Of a stretch of 64,000 nt of DNA, positions 47,031-56,686 are shown one piece after another; the first letter of the stretch is position 1, and every line of letters starts with the position of its first letter. This stretch comes from Aquarana catesbeiana. Its lineage: Eukaryota; Chordata; Amphibia; Anura; Ranidae. Below the pieces are notes generated by a model. That model was not told the origin of the DNA, searched no databases, and was given only the letters and a program-made list of their open reading frames with translations. Both the position numbers and the translations under genes were made by a program. Where the stretch lies: contig NC_133324.1 of assembly GCF_042186555.1 (NCBI RefSeq), positions 129,611,655 to 129,675,654 on the forward strand, written 5' to 3'.

Positions 47031-47456
47031 GATCTATAGAGATCTTCCATGAAAAACAGCAAATAAAAATCAAGTGATGTAAAATCAACTGTTTCCACCT
47101 GAATTCCAGGTTGGCCAGTGAATGGGGGACGCACCGGTGCTGCAGAAGTGGTGGGCTCCCAATTCGGATTGGCAAATGCAGCGGGAAGGGCACTATAGGC
47201 TCGACGGGCCTGTGTTTGTCTCCTTGGTTGCTGTGGGACACTACTTGTGCTAGCCACCACAAGAACGGGGTCGGGTACGCCAGACCTTGGCAAGGACCAC
47301 TACTCCGTCGTTAGAGCTATCTGTCATGGTGCCGCTGCTGTCTACCGGTTCGTATTCTGAGCCTAAATCTGACAGATGGGTGACTACCTCTTCACTCTCA
47401 TCTGTCATGCTCAGAAACATGTAGGCCTCTTTACTACAGCACCTTCGATTGGACAT
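47031..47456 (-). pseudogene. piggyBac transposase pseudogene, N-terminal part
   Basis: The ATG is at 47454-47456 on the minus strand. The N-terminus is acidic (SDLGSEYEPVDSSG), as in PGBD-type transposases. After a frameshift near 47280 it continues as VVASTSSVPQQPRRQTQARR, then FANPNWEPTTSAAPVRPPF and a segment ending LYRS, where the LTR interrupts it. The catalytic core that should follow is absent; only the C-terminal third reappears at 43148. Confidence 0.82.
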
Positions 47457-47871
47457 TGTGGCCTCAAAACTTACAGGTACAACTAGTAAAACTCACAGGA
47501 AAAAAGAGCACCTGATTGTCAGTAACTGCTTCAAACGCTACCAAAAAAACTGTTATCGTTTGCAGGGATCAGGATCAGGCCTGACTCTGAACGCTGCAGT
47601 TATGTGTTTTGTAAGTGACATTGATCGATTGATACTGCATTTGGGTGGGCTGGGCTGGGCGGAGGGGCTAAACGCAGGTGCTAGCAGGTATCTGGGCTGA
47701 TCCCGCTAACGCTGCGTTTTTGGGAACCCTAAACTACTGGGGACGCTAATATAATTCTGATCAGAATATATTGATCTGTTCAGACACTATACTACTGAGG
47801 GAAGTGTATGGTGCGTGCGTTGGTGTTAGCGCCACTAATCTGACGCTGCCTGGGGTGACACAGACCCTAAC
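47457..47871 (-). other. piggyBac 5' non-coding region (inner part)
   Basis: This is element sequence upstream of the transposase start, unremarkable apart from TAACGCTG/AACGCTGC words. It continues after the nested insertion at 49980-50641. Confidence 0.55.
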
Positions 47872-48950
47872 TGATGCTAAAACCTATATAAGCAGCGCTA
47901 AAATAATACTTTGATAAAATGAATGCCTGTTTGCACAGACCTCCAAAGTGCAATTATATCACATAAATCACCCTGTGCCAATAGTGAAAAAAATTATTAT
48001 AAAATAAATGTGTAAATGATAAAGTCCATGAAGATTGATGAAAATGTTGATTGTGTGCAGAATTCCTTTAATATCCACCACACCTAAGAGTCAGTGATTC
48101 CTCTCCCATCAGATAAAACACTCACCAACTAGATATGCCTTACACTCTCGTGCTCAGCAGACAGGCGTGATAAGGCGGGATCCCATGATTAAGTTGATGT
48201 GACGAAACATGTCGGGGCGTGGCTGTACGGCAACCATCTGAGCTAGCGTGTGATGTATGACGTGCTGAGCTGAGATCCAAGCCGGAGTAGCGAGTGGTGG
48301 TGAGAATTCATCCGCATACCTCAGGTCCGCCGTGACCATATTGCACTGGTTTTGGGCACATACTGGAAGATTTGCTGTGACTTTGCTGTGATATTTACTG
48401 CTCGTTTTTAAGAGATTCATGTGAGTGTAATAATTGAAGTGTACACAGTGGTTATTAAATTTGCTTTTACAATATCACACTATTAGTGCAATTTTTTATG
48501 TGGAATAATCTTGTATTTACACGGATGGAATTTGGAATATTCGTCTAAACCTTTCTGTGAGGTTTATCACGCCTGTTTGCCGAGCACGAGAGCGCGAGGC
48601 ATTTCTAGTTGGTGAGTGTTTTATCTGATGGGAGAGGAATCACTGGCACTCGGGTGTGGTGGATTATTAAAGGAATTCTGCACACAATCAACGTTTTCAT
48701 CAATCTTTATGGACGTTATCATTTACACATTTATTTTATAATAATTTTTTTTAGGGCTGTTACTGATTAAAATTTTCGTGTTCGATTAATCGTTTTTTTA
48801 TTTAATCGATTAATCGACTAATTTCGATCAATTATAACACACATACAGATCCAACTACTTTTAGCTGATTTAGCACCGTTGTTATGGCAACGGCCGAAGC
48901 CGGACACAGCGGGGCATGGCTAGGACGTCATACGTCATAAACTCAGCCTC

Positions 48951-49290
48951 ACCGTGCCCAAAATCTCAGCCTTACCATGCCCATAATCGCAGCCTCACCA
49001 TGCCCATAATGCAGCCTCACCATGCCCATAATGCAGTCTCACCGTGCCCATAATCGCAGCCCCACTGTTCCCATAATGCAGTCTCACCGTGCCCATAATC
49101 GCAGCCTCACTGTTCCCATAATGCAGCCTTACCATGCCCATAATCACAGCCTCACCGTGCCCATAATGCTGTCTCGCCATGCCTATAATGGCAGCCTCAC
49201 CGTGCCCATAATGCAGTCTCGCCGTGCCTATAATGGCAGCCTCGCCGTGCCTATAATGGCAGCCTCACCGTGCCCATAATGCAGTCTCAC
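48951..49290. repeat. About 21-bp minisatellite (GCAGCCTCACCGTGCCCATAAT type)
   Basis: About 15 imperfect units alternate between variants ending ATAATGCAG and ATAATCGCAG. Long frames on both strands here are repeat artefacts. Units resemble those at 63128-63290. Confidence 0.88.
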
Positions 49291-49315
49291 TGTAGTCAGT
49301 GCCTGTGCCTGGATT

Positions 49316-49541
49316 ACACAGTCTGTGGGCATCTCCCGCTGTATGTCTCGGAGATGAGTGTGAAAACTTTGGCGCTGTGAGAAAAGTCCCGCCCTCCTCC
49401 TAGATCAGATCGTGTGATAGACAGAACACTGCGTCTATCACATGAGCTGATCTAGGAGGAGGGCGGGACTTTTCTCACAGCGCGGCCAAAGTTTTCACAC
49501 TCAGCTTGGAGGCACATAGCGGGAGATGCCCACAGACTGTG
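49316..49541. repeat. Large palindrome inside the hAT element
   Basis: Arms of about 100 bp (49316-49420 and 49440-49541) are nearly identical in inverted orientation, for example GAGAAAAGTCCCGCCCTCCT with AGGAGGGCGGGACTTTTCTC. The loop is about 20 bp. Confidence 0.88.
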
Positions 49542-49979
49542 TATGACATATAGTGGAGGAAGAGGGAGCGGAGCGCTGCGCTGCAGCCACAGCTTGGCCC
49601 AAAGCGGCCCCAGGGCAGGCAGCCTACCAAACCAAAAAATTTTGATTGATCAAAAAAAATTAACGATTAATTGAGGAATTAATCGTTAATTTCCGCAGCC
49701 CTAATTTTTTTCACTATTGGCACAGGGTGATTTATGTGATATAATTGCACTTTGTTTATGTTGGAGGTCTGTGCAAACAGGCATTCATTTTATTACGTTT
49801 AAGTATTATTTTAGCGCCGCTTATATTGATTTCCTTTGTCACTATTGTAAATTAATATACTAATTCACAGTTTATTTATTTAAAGTGGCAGCTCTAGTGT
49901 ATTCATTTTATCTGTAAGCACAGTGGTGGGAACCCAAGAGGGGCGGATTTTGCTTGGCTACCATTGATGCTAAAACCTA

Positions 49980-50641
49980 ACTGATGTCACCTGCTGGGTG
50001 ATCAGAGGGTTAAATCTTTATTCAGCAATATATGGTGGGTAACCTGACACTATAAAAACCTGATGGTGACAATAACTAGCTAACTGGCTAACTACACACT
50101 GACGGGGTGATCAAGGGGTTAAACCTTTATTAGGGGGGTTTAGGGGGGTCCCTAGACCTATCTGGGCCTACTACTAAGTACCCTAACGCTGATTAGTGTC
50201 ACAAATGACACCAATGCAGTGATCAAAGAAAAATATGAAAACTGCACATGTTGACACGGTGACAGTGAGTGAAGGGGATAACTGGGGGGAGGGGGCGATC
50301 GTGGGGGGGGGATGTGTGCCTATGTGTACTGTGTGAGTGTAGTGTTGGTGCAACTAACATTTGGATGTCCTCTCTCCTCTCTCTGGAACGGAAAAGAATT
50401 CCAGAGATGGAGATGACATCACTTCCCCTGCCTGTGTTTACACTTACAGGCAGGGGACAGTCTCCCATTCGCCAGAACCGATCACCAGGTCCAGGCCAGA
50501 AATCATTAGCCTGGTGTGTATACTTATCGGTTCTGAAGGCGAATCCGATCGCCGCGGGTGCGCCGGGTGCGCTTGCCCTGCTCACCCAGGAGAGCCAACC
50601 TGCCGCAGTATAACTGCGGCAGCTGGTCCAGAACCGGTTAA
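49980..50641 (-). other. piggyBac terminal non-coding region (outer part)
   Basis: Contains GGGTTAAA words, a G-rich stretch (50286-50310) and an inverted repeat just inside the end (CCGCAGTATAACTGCGG, 50603-50619), a design also seen inside the MITE end at 14735-14751. Confidence 0.5.
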
Positions 50642-50663
50642 GCTGCTATCTTCACACTATCCA

Positions 50664-50930
50664 CCTAGGTTCACAGTGGAGCAATTTGGCATGCGAATTG
50701 ACATGTCAAATCGCATGCCAAATCGGCAGCAATGGCACCGATTCCCAAAAGTAGTTTCTGTACTACTTTTGGCGACTTCTTGGTGCGATTTCCATAGACA
50801 TCTGTGCAGCAACCTGCACGGATGTCTCTGAAAACGCCCCCGAAGTCGGGACTGGCATGCGGGAATGAAATCGTGCAAGTTCAGCTGAACTCGCACTACT
50901 TCATTCCCGCTGTCAGTGTGAACCTGGGCT
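50664..50930. mobile_element. MITE with AGGTTCACA ends
   Basis: CCTAGGTTCACAGTG near 50665 and CAGTGTGAACCTGGGC near 50914 are inverted. A truncated second copy is at about 52136-52271 (TCGCAGTGTGAACCTAGGCT). No target duplication resolved. The ends also resemble 36604-36848. Confidence 0.6.
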
Positions 50931-50935
50931 GAATG

Positions 50936-51326
50936 AGAGCTGGTCAATATTTGAATATCAGAGGAACCGGAAATCTGGTGTGCAGGCAGCTGAAGATGCC
51001 TGCTAATCAACGTGATCTGCGGTACTGGACAACTCACACCCCCTTCCCTTCACTTCAGTTGAGAAAAAAAAAAACATCAATATCCTCCGGGACATGATCT
51101 GTCTATACTACTGTAGTAAGAAAAAAGCATCTGGGAACAGCAGAGAGTAAATAACACAGTCAGAAAATAAGAATGTTTGTTCTAGAACATTCTGGACAAG
51201 ATTCACTGAACCCTTGGCAAATCAAACCTGGGCAGACTCTCTCATCACTTTTCCTAAACAGGGTGCAAACGATACTGACAATATTAGAGGACTGAATGAT
51301 CGCCTTATAATGGGCATCAAAAATAT
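50936..51326. other. Intergenic, no feature recognised
   Basis: Short A-run near 51064. Nothing else is seen. Confidence 0.4.
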
Positions 51327-51334
51327 GCTGACAT

Positions 51335-51714
51335 CAGGGGTGGACTGACAACTCATGGGGCCCCTGGGCAATAGGAGATTATGGGGCCCCCAGGCAATCA
51401 GAGATTATGGGGCCACACAGTATACACACACACACACACACAGTATACAATCACATAGTATACACATACATGTACACACAGTATACACAGACATGTTTCT
51501 ATTGGCTGAAAAGGTACTGGAGAGGTGGGGCAGCTATAATCTCTGGATTTTTAGACCAAAAGGATGTCGATAAGAGACATTTCAGAGACAGATGTAAAAA
51601 ATAAACACAGATTTTTACATACTGTCCCTGGTTTTACTGAGGCTGGCAACCCTGATGGGGCCCCCTAGTGGCCCAGGGCCCTCGGGCAGTGCCCGAGTGG
51701 CTCAATGGTCAGTC
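51335..51714. mobile_element. hAT element, right end lost
   Basis: It starts CAGGGGTGGACTGACAACTC after GCTGACAT. The sequence near 51700 (TGGCTCAATGGTCAGTC) is the inverted counterpart of the start but stops short of the last bases, where an A-rich sequence with AACAGCGCTCG begins. It includes (CA)n at 51423-51440. Confidence 0.6.
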
Positions 51715-52135
51715 ATAAAATAGATAAAAAACAGCGCTCGCAAAAAAATTATTATTGGTATAACCTAACTAACGTGTTGCAGCTGCTGGATACAAGTGCT
51801 ACGACTTTAATTATAAATAAAAACAAAAAACCTGCGCTGGCAACTCACCATAAAGAAATATGTATAAAGAATGATAAATAATATGTAAAAGGACAATAAA
51901 ATTGAATATGCACAAAATAATATAAACTGTGTAAAGATTGGTAAAAATGCCGCTAAAGCTGTGTGACTAGAAAACAATTAGATGTCACTACACTGGTGCA
52001 ATTGATAAGAAATGTGACAAATAGATTAACATTCGTGACCACAAATACAAGTGTGTGACCCTCTTATTAAATAAATGCCAAATTATATGTGAGAACAAAG
52101 TATAGAGATTAAATCATAACTTTCTATTAACGGAC
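51715..52135. other. A-rich sequence, possible Penelope-type remnant
   Basis: It begins ATAAAATAGATAAAAAACAGCGCTCGC. It is A/T-rich with no ORF. The AGCGCT followed by A-rich sequence resembles the ends of the Penelope-like and foldback insertions, but no arms or duplications are visible. Confidence 0.3.
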
Positions 52136-52271
52136 GCTGTGCGGGTTATAAACAGGAACCCGCACAGATGTCTGTCAAATCGCCTCTGAAGTCAGACTGC
52201 ATTGCTGGTTTGAAATCGTGTGAGCTCAGCTGAACTCGCACGATTTCTAACTCGCAGTGTGAACCTAGGCT
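52136..52271. mobile_element. Truncated copy of the AGGTTCACA MITE
   Basis: It shares CGCACAGATGTCTG-, CTCAGCTGAACTCGCAC- and GTGTGAACCTAGGC-type words with 50800-50930, same orientation. The left half is missing. Confidence 0.6.
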
Positions 52272-52381
52272 TAAAGTAGACCGATCATCACATATAATTT
52301 TTTCATTTGTTAAGCACATACAAACTAAGCAATATGTAAGTGTAATGCATCCCGGTATATAATTCTTCTCACAGAGGAGGT

Positions 52382-52623
52382 GGGGGTTATTTACGAAAGG
52401 CAAATCCACTTTGCACTGTAAGTGCACTTGGAAGTGCAGTCTCTCTAAATCTAAGGGGTAGATCTGAAATGAGTGGAAGCTCTGCTGATTTTATCATCCA
52501 ATCATGTGCAAGCTAAAATTCTGTTTTTTATTCTCCTTACATATCCCCCTCGGATCTACAGCGACTTTACTTTCAAGTGCACTTTCAGTGCAAAGTGGAT
52601 TTTCCTTTAGTAAATAACCCCCC
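52382..52623. mobile_element. MITE with GGGGGTTATTTAC ends
   Basis: GGGGGTTATTTACGAAAGG and CCTTTAGTAAATAACCCCC are inverted ends, extended by AATCCACTTTGCACT / AGTGCAAAGTGGATT. 242 bp, no ORF. Superfamily not assignable because no clear duplication is seen. Confidence 0.78.
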
Positions 52624-53007
52624 CGTGTCATCTTTGTTCAGGCATCATTTAGTACCAGGATCTCTTTCCTTGACCGATATGTTAGTACATGTGCAGTGAT
52701 TGGCCATATTCAGGAATGTCTGACACAGAATAGCCCCTGGTGCATCCTTTGCATTTGTGTCTTGCTATAAATATACAATGTTGCAGTCTGATTGCTGGGG
52801 GAGAGGAGACTGAGGCAACGCTTCCTTCTGCCCGCAGCAGACTGGTGACATTGTCTCAGTCTAGGCAAAGTCACTGACTGGAGCTCAAGACAGCTTTTAA
52901 TGACAAAGGGTTCAAAACAATTATATTGTAACATGCTGAAAACATATTCCTGCGGACTTTCAAAGTTACTGAAAGGTCAATTTTAATGACTTATCTTGTC
53001 TTCTGAT
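52624..53007. other. Intergenic, no feature recognised
   Basis: No coding or element signal is seen. Confidence 0.4.
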
Positions 53008-53010
53008 TAA

Positions 53011-53339
53011 GGCTAACCAAACACGGTTCTAATCTTTGCCAGTGCAGCAGGAACCGGACGAGATTCGAACCATTAGTAGGCAGGCTGAATGTACCAAGTT
53101 GATCGATCAACTTGGGTACAACCAACCTGCCGGATTAGCTTGATATTATTGCAAGCAGCTGCTATAGCCGCTAGCGATAATCACTCTCTTACCCCGTTTG
53201 CTCCTGCCGGGAGAAGAAAATTGCTCAGCGAGAGGGATTCCCCTTGTCAGCACTGTCTGTGTTGATGGGGGAATCGTGCAAATTCCTTTCCTGCAACCCA
53301 TGGTTGCAGGAAAGAAACTTGCACTGTCTTTAGCCAGCC
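53011..53339. mobile_element. MITE with TAA duplication and internal palindromes
   Basis: TAA on both sides (53008-53010 and 53340-53342). The ends are weakly inverted (GGCTAACCAAACAC; reverse complement of the right end GGCTGGCTAAAGAC). Internal perfect palindromes: AAGTTGATCGATCAACTT near 53097 and CTTTCCTGCAACC...GGTTGCAGGAAAG near 53286-53313. Related to sequence at about 20675-20820. Confidence 0.5.
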
Positions 53340-53633
53340 TAACACTCAGGAATCTACTGTATACAGTTCAGTTAATGCTACTAAAACATAACCTAGTTAT
53401 CACAACTACCAACCCAGTTGTAGTTATGTTTGATGTTTTATGTGCTTGGCATCTAAAGACATAAAAATGGTCACCATACATGAAACTAACATGACTTCAA
53501 CCAAACCCTATGTCCCAATGTAACACACACATATCAGTTTGTTGATGCCACCTAGTGTTCTCCATAGGATTTTCAATTCATTATCTCTATCCTCCTGTGT
53601 TTGGATCTCTGCTGACATTGCGAACCTCTAGAA

Positions 53634-53929
53634 CAGCAATTCTCAACCAGGGTTCCTCCACAGGTTGCTAGGGGTTCCTTGAGCTGTGGCTGATGAACTA
53701 CCTTTTTGATGGTGCCTACAGAGTTTGAGGTTCAGCATCACTTAGCAAAGCCAGCAGCATGACACCAAATATCTTTTTAGCCGTCTTTAAGGGTGGCATT
53801 CTGAGCACCACTTTAAGGGGGACATTCTTCCTATTGGCAACCAGTATAAGAGGCATTGTTCGTATTGACCCCTGATAAATTGGTTTTATTTTTGGGGTCC
53901 CTCTAGGGTTAAAATATTGAGAAAGGCTG
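53634..53929. mobile_element. hAT MITE
   Basis: It starts CAGCAATTCTCAACCAGGGT and ends TTGAGAAAGGCTG, flanked by CTCTAGAA (53626-53633) and CTCCAGAA (53930-53937). Same family as 17968-18364. Confidence 0.85.
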
Positions 53930-53937
53930 CTCCAGAA

Positions 53938-55017
53938 ATACAGAAGGTTGGAGGTGGGCATAGCAGCTAAGGATAGGTGGAAAGTGGCCCGTTTGTGCAT
54001 GTGGCCAGGTTCATAAAGGACCTTCAGTATGGATTTGAACTAAGACAAAAGTGGCAAATTCAATGAAATTTGCCTGTAAAAGTCTCTTCTCTGTGCTAGG
54101 CACAATTAAGCACAAAACGATCAGAATTTTTTTGATCCTTCAAATGCTCCGCCAGAGTCTTGGAAATAGGACTTGCACTTGTGAACTGTACAGTAACAGA
54201 AGAGAGAATGTCTTCTGGGTAAATAGACCCTTTTCATCTCTATACAATGTGGCAGTGATTTATAGCAGATGGTCATTCTAGCTCGGCAGTAGCCGTCAGA
54301 GATATTAATACTTTCCCCCAGTTTGTAAATGGTGAAAAGCGGAGAATAAAAGGCTCACATTTCTGTTTCCTGTGGGGCTCCTATTGCTATTCTGAACAGC
54401 TCATTCAAGCTTTGAGAACAGAAATAATAAAAGTCTAATACCCCTCTGAAAAGAATGGGGGTCTCGGACCTGGAATGTGGAAATTTAGAGGTCAAATGTA
54501 TCCATTTAATCCTTCGGGAAACTAATGAGTGTGCCATGTTACAACATTTGTTGTGTCGCTCACACATTTAGTCGTGACAGCGGGGTCTGTCAGCCAGTTA
54601 ATGTGATATGTGATTTAGCAGGAAATGGATAGCTTGTTATGCTATGGGAAGATCAGATGGCATGGTGCCTGAGATGTTATGTCTATGGCAATATTTTCAC
54701 AAAAGATACTGTGCGATCTTTATAGCACATGGCACTGGATTCCAAACGGATCTGAGGGATCCTGAGACCTGGGAGGCTGTGATACCTCACAGAAGGAGAG
54801 TTAATGCTATTAATGTTTTTTTCTTTATACCACATTAAAGCCCAGATGAAGTCTAACACCATGTTTTCTCTTTATAGCCCTGTGTTGTTGCATGTTATGA
54901 CTTTAATTGATTTTTCATTTGGAAATGCCTTTTCTCTTTGAGAACCGCAATGAGAAGGCAGGAATCGGTTAATTCCATCATCCACGCTAAACAGCTTGGA
55001 TGGATGGATCTGCAGAG
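53938..55017. other. Intergenic, no feature recognised
   Basis: More than 1 kb without element ends or coding signal. Confidence 0.4.
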
Positions 55018-55228
55018 GAGATGAGCTCGGGCGTGTTCAAAATCCCACGTGCCCGATCCCCCCAGGATGCCAACACTGCACACGGCTAATCACAGACAGT
55101 GAGACATTTCCCGATCCGCAGCTGCACAGATTGGGAAATGTCTCACTGCCTGTGATTAGTCGTGTGCAGAATTGGCTTCCTGGGGGGGATCAGGCATGTG
55201 GGATTTCGAACACGCCCGAGCCCATCTC
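55018..55228. mobile_element. Foldback MITE (211 bp)
   Basis: Arms of about 100 bp (55018-55118 and 55128-55228) are inverted copies, for example GCTCGGGCGTGTTC with GAACACGCCCGAGC, and GTGAGACATTTCCC with GGGAAATGTCTCAC. The loop is short. No duplication assigned. Confidence 0.82.
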
Positions 55229-55389
55229 TAATTTGCAGTACTGACTACTGTATCCAGGCAGCCGCAGAACTTGTGGTTCTCTAAATACCTGACCAGCGAC
55301 TGCATTGAATTGGAATGTTTGGGGAACAATTTTCGCCCTGGCTTCTTTATTTGATTGTTCTTAACAAACTGCCCCCAGCTACAGTCAAG

Positions 55390-56685
55390 TACAGTGCCTT
55401 GAAAAAGAAATTCACACCCCTTGAAATGTTTCACATTTTGTCATGCTACAGCCAAAAACATAAATGTATTTTATTGGGATTTTATGTGATAGGCCAACAC
55501 AAAGTGGCACATAATTGTGAAGTGGAAGGAAACTAATACATGGTTTTCAAAATTTTTTACAAGGAAATATCTAAAAAGTGTGGCGTGCATTTTTATTTAG
55601 CCCCCCTGAGTCAATACTTTGTAGAAACACCTTTTGCTGCAATTACAGCTGCAAGTCATTTTGGGGATGTCTCTACCAGCTTTGCACATCTATAGAGTGA
55701 AATTTTTGCCAATTCTTCTTTGCAAAATAGCTCAAGCTCTATCAGATTGGACGGAGAGCGTCTGACCACCAATTTTCAAGTCTTGCCACAGATTCTCAAT
55801 TGGAGAAAGGTCTGGACTTTGACTGGGCCATTCTAACACATCAATTTTGGTCTGATCTGACCAGAGCACCTTCTTCCACATGTTTGCTGGTGTATCCCAC
55901 ATGGCTTCTTGCAAACTGCAAATGGGACTTCTTATGGCTTTGTTTCAACAATGGCTTTCTTCTTGACACTTTTCCATAAAGGCCAGATTTGTGGAGTGCA
56001 TGATTAATAGTTGTCCCGTGGACAGATTCCCCCACCTGAGCTGCGGATCTCTGCAGCTCCTCCAGAGTTACCATGGGCCTCTTAGCTGCTTCTCTGATTA
56101 ATGATCTCCTTTCCTGTCACTTTAGGTGGACGGCCATGTGTTGGTAGGTTTGCAGTTGTGCCATACTCTTTCCATTTTCAGATGATGGATTGAACAGTGC
56201 TCTGTGAGATGTTCAAAGCATGGGATATTTTTTTTATAACCTAACCCTGCTTTAAACTTCTCCACAACTTTATCCCTGATCTGTCTGGTGTGTTCTTTGG
56301 CATTCATGATGCTGTTTGTTCACTAAGGTTCTCTAACAAACCTCTGAGGGCTTCACAGAACAGCTGTATTTATACTGAGATCAAATTACACACAGGTGGA
56401 CTCTATTTACTAATTAGGTGACTTCTGAAGGCAATTGGTTCCACTAGATTTTAGTTAGGGGTATCAGAGTAAAGGGGGGTTGAATACAAATGCATGCCAC
56501 ACTTTTCAGATATTTATTTGTAAAAAATGTTGAAAACCATTTATCATTTTTCTTCCACTTCACAATTATGTGCCACTTTGTGTTTGTCTATCACATAAAA
56601 TCCTAATAAAATACATTTACGTTTTTGGTTGTGACATGACAAAATGTGGAAAATTTCAAGGGGTATACTTTTTCAAGGCACTCAA
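55390..56685 (-). mobile_element. Tc1-like transposon, internally deleted
   Basis: The left end at TA (55390-55391) reads TACAGTGCCTTGAAAAAG. The right end (56665-56684) is its inverted counterpart CTTTTTCAAGGCACT with the last bases mutated. The inverted repeats extend inward about 180 bp (AACACAAAGTGGCACATAAT / ATTATGTGCCACTTTGTGTT). Only about 1.3 kb remains. This family differs from 1365-2969. Confidence 0.9.
55755..56307 (-). pseudogene. Tc1-like transposase pseudogene with the catalytic centre deleted
   Basis: On the minus strand, the ATG at 56307 starts a helix-turn-helix domain (KEHTRQIRDKVVEKFKAGLG). Shifted frames continue through VTLEELQRSAAQVGESVH and FARSHVGYTSKHVEE. The first catalytic block (VLWSDQTKID) joins directly to VLEWPSQSPDLSPIENLW, which carries the catalytic Glu. 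The roughly 110 residues normally between them, including the second Asp motif, are missing. Confidence 0.9.
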
Positions 56686-56686
56686 C

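Larger units (their letters stand above)
48752..49703. mobile_element. hAT element nested in the foldback insertion
   Basis: A perfect 8-bp duplication ATTTTTTT flanks it (48744-48751 and 49704-49711). The ends TAGGGCTG and CAGCCCTA are perfect inverted repeats followed by ATTAATCG-rich sequence on both sides. It is 952 bp with no transposase. It contains a minisatellite and a large palindrome. Confidence 0.9.
47887..49964 (+). mobile_element. Foldback insertion in piggyBac, Penelope-type plan
   Basis: It is flanked by a perfect 15-bp duplication TGATGCTAAAACCTA (47872-47886 and 49965-49979). The left arm 47887-48173 is an inverted copy of 48564-48743 plus 49712-49825; the right arm is split by a hAT element. 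The loop (48174-48563) has no ORF but contains GACGAAACATGT at 48201-48212. An asymmetric tail of about 140 bp (49826-49964) follows the right arm. The plan (inverted 5' copy, loop, 3' arm, tail, 12-15 bp duplication) parallels the Penelope-like element at 25250. AGCGCT occurs near the arm ends. Confidence 0.82.
40579..50641 (-). mobile_element. piggyBac transposon, broken by nested insertions
   Basis: The transposase gene runs on the minus strand, with its N-terminus at 47456 and C-terminus at 42602. Left end CTAA then CCACTTGAAGACAAAGCC (40579-40600; first T mutated). The right end is GGTCCAGAACCGG followed by TTAA (50638-50641). Removing the LTR element (about 43140-47030) and the foldback insertion (47887-49964 plus one 15-bp duplication) leaves about 4 kb. 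The middle of the transposase gene is missing. It matches the MITE families in this window by end sequence, so this may be a relative of their source. Confidence 0.75.

Noticed and set aside
48951..49290. CRISPR-like regularly spaced repeats
   Set aside because: Units are contiguous, variable and without unique spacers, inside a eukaryotic hAT element; a minisatellite.
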